This document shows positions 63,866 to 64,000 of a stretch of DNA of 64,000 bases, piece after piece. The translations under genes were made by a program, and so were the position numbers. Below the pieces are notes generated by a model, which was not told where the DNA came from, did no database searches, and saw only the letters and a program-made list of their open reading frames with translations. How positions within the stretch are numbered: the stretch's first letter is position 1; every line of letters begins with the position of its first letter. This DNA is from Prevotella sp. (GTDB lineage Bacteria > Bacteroidota > Bacteroidia > Bacteroidales > Bacteroidaceae), in contig JAIKWS010000060.1 of NCBI GenBank assembly GCA_024684515.1, forward strand, positions 29,673 to 93,672, in the 5' to 3' direction.

Positions 63866-64000
63866 GTATGCTCGGCATGAGTATTGTCTAACGGGTGCAA
63901 GTCCCGAGTGAGCCCTAATAGCGGGAATCACATAGCCAAGAGCAAGGGTGTCCGTCGCGAGGCGGAATCTGAAAGAAGCTTACGGCAAACATCTGGCCTG
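63866..64000 (+). mobile_element. 5' part of a group II intron (continues beyond window)
   Basis: The sequence after the nqr terminator has the look of group II intron domain I. It contains ACGGGTGCAAGTCCCG, then GCCAAGAGCAAGGGTGTCCG, then GGCGGAATCTGAAAGAAGC and TTACGGCAAAC, in the order seen in bacterial introns that encode an LtrA-type reverse transcriptase. The exact 5' splice site is uncertain; GTATG at 63866, right after the T-tract, is a candidate for the GUGYG-like start. The maturase gene would lie outside the window. Confidence 0.72.

Overview
The window looks like chromosomal DNA of a Bacteroidota member, most probably Prevotella or a close relative (Prevotellaceae). The reasons are Bacteroidota-type promoters (TTTG or TTG, about 20 nt, then TAnnTTTG) in front of many genes, a PorX-type response regulator, a Nudix-type arabinose regulator, a fused FeoA-FeoB, Na+-NQR, a Na+-pumping decarboxylase module, a TamB-like giant protein, and tRNA genes without encoded CCA. 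The genus is inferred from gene content; no rRNA or marker search could be run.

Layout. 1-6898 (minus): a complete L-arabinose operon read right to left: mutarotase lipoprotein, SSS symporter, Nudix-type AraR-like regulator, araD, araA, araB (cut by the window edge). A 14-bp palindrome sits on its -7 box. 6899-7902: a 1-kb intergenic region with two repeat families. 7903-15012 (plus): valS, a YidE/AspT-type exporter, and three subunits of a Na+-translocating biotin-dependent decarboxylase (a lamin-tail/OadG fusion, the biotin carrier, the beta pump). 15221-15634 (minus): a DUF3127 protein with an SSB-like acidic tail. 15795-20488 (plus): dnaN, a DnaQ-like exonuclease, coaBC, rubrerythrin and a DUF4835 protein. 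20648-20831: two identical tRNA-Asp genes. 20894-23107 (plus): a secreted hypothetical and porX. 23285-28678 (minus): a Pif1-like helicase, gpsA and lysS. 28834-29955 (plus): hemW. 29960-37052 (minus): kdsA, kdsD, a giant degenerate hybrid regulator and a cardiolipin synthase, tightly packed as one operon. 38185-46277 (minus): feoAB, a transglutaminase-like protein, a TerB-DnaJ protein, a cytidylate-kinase-like protein and ettA. 47067-57835 (minus): a beta-barrel outer-membrane protein with a Gly-rich tail, a sensor/substrate-binding-protein pair, and TamB. 58005-63797 (plus): nqrABCDEF. 63866-64000: the 5' end of what looks like a group II intron, directly behind the nqr terminator.

How the genes work together. 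Sodium is a common thread: NQR and the decarboxylase module pump Na+, and an SSS symporter in the arabinose operon can spend it. Envelope biogenesis is another: Kdo synthesis, cardiolipin synthase, TamB and an outer-membrane barrel.

The most unusual items are: (i) an in-frame, interlocked double palindrome (order A-B-A'-B') in the FeoA-FeoB linker; (ii) a 1330-aa hybrid-regulator relative that has lost its phospho-acceptor His and Asp and its ATPase domain, lodged in the Kdo operon; (iii) an orphan NMT1/THI5-like binding protein translationally coupled to a sensor with a ruined ATP-binding domain; and (iv) two distant 22-bp minisatellites that share a flank but carry an inverted hairpin cassette.
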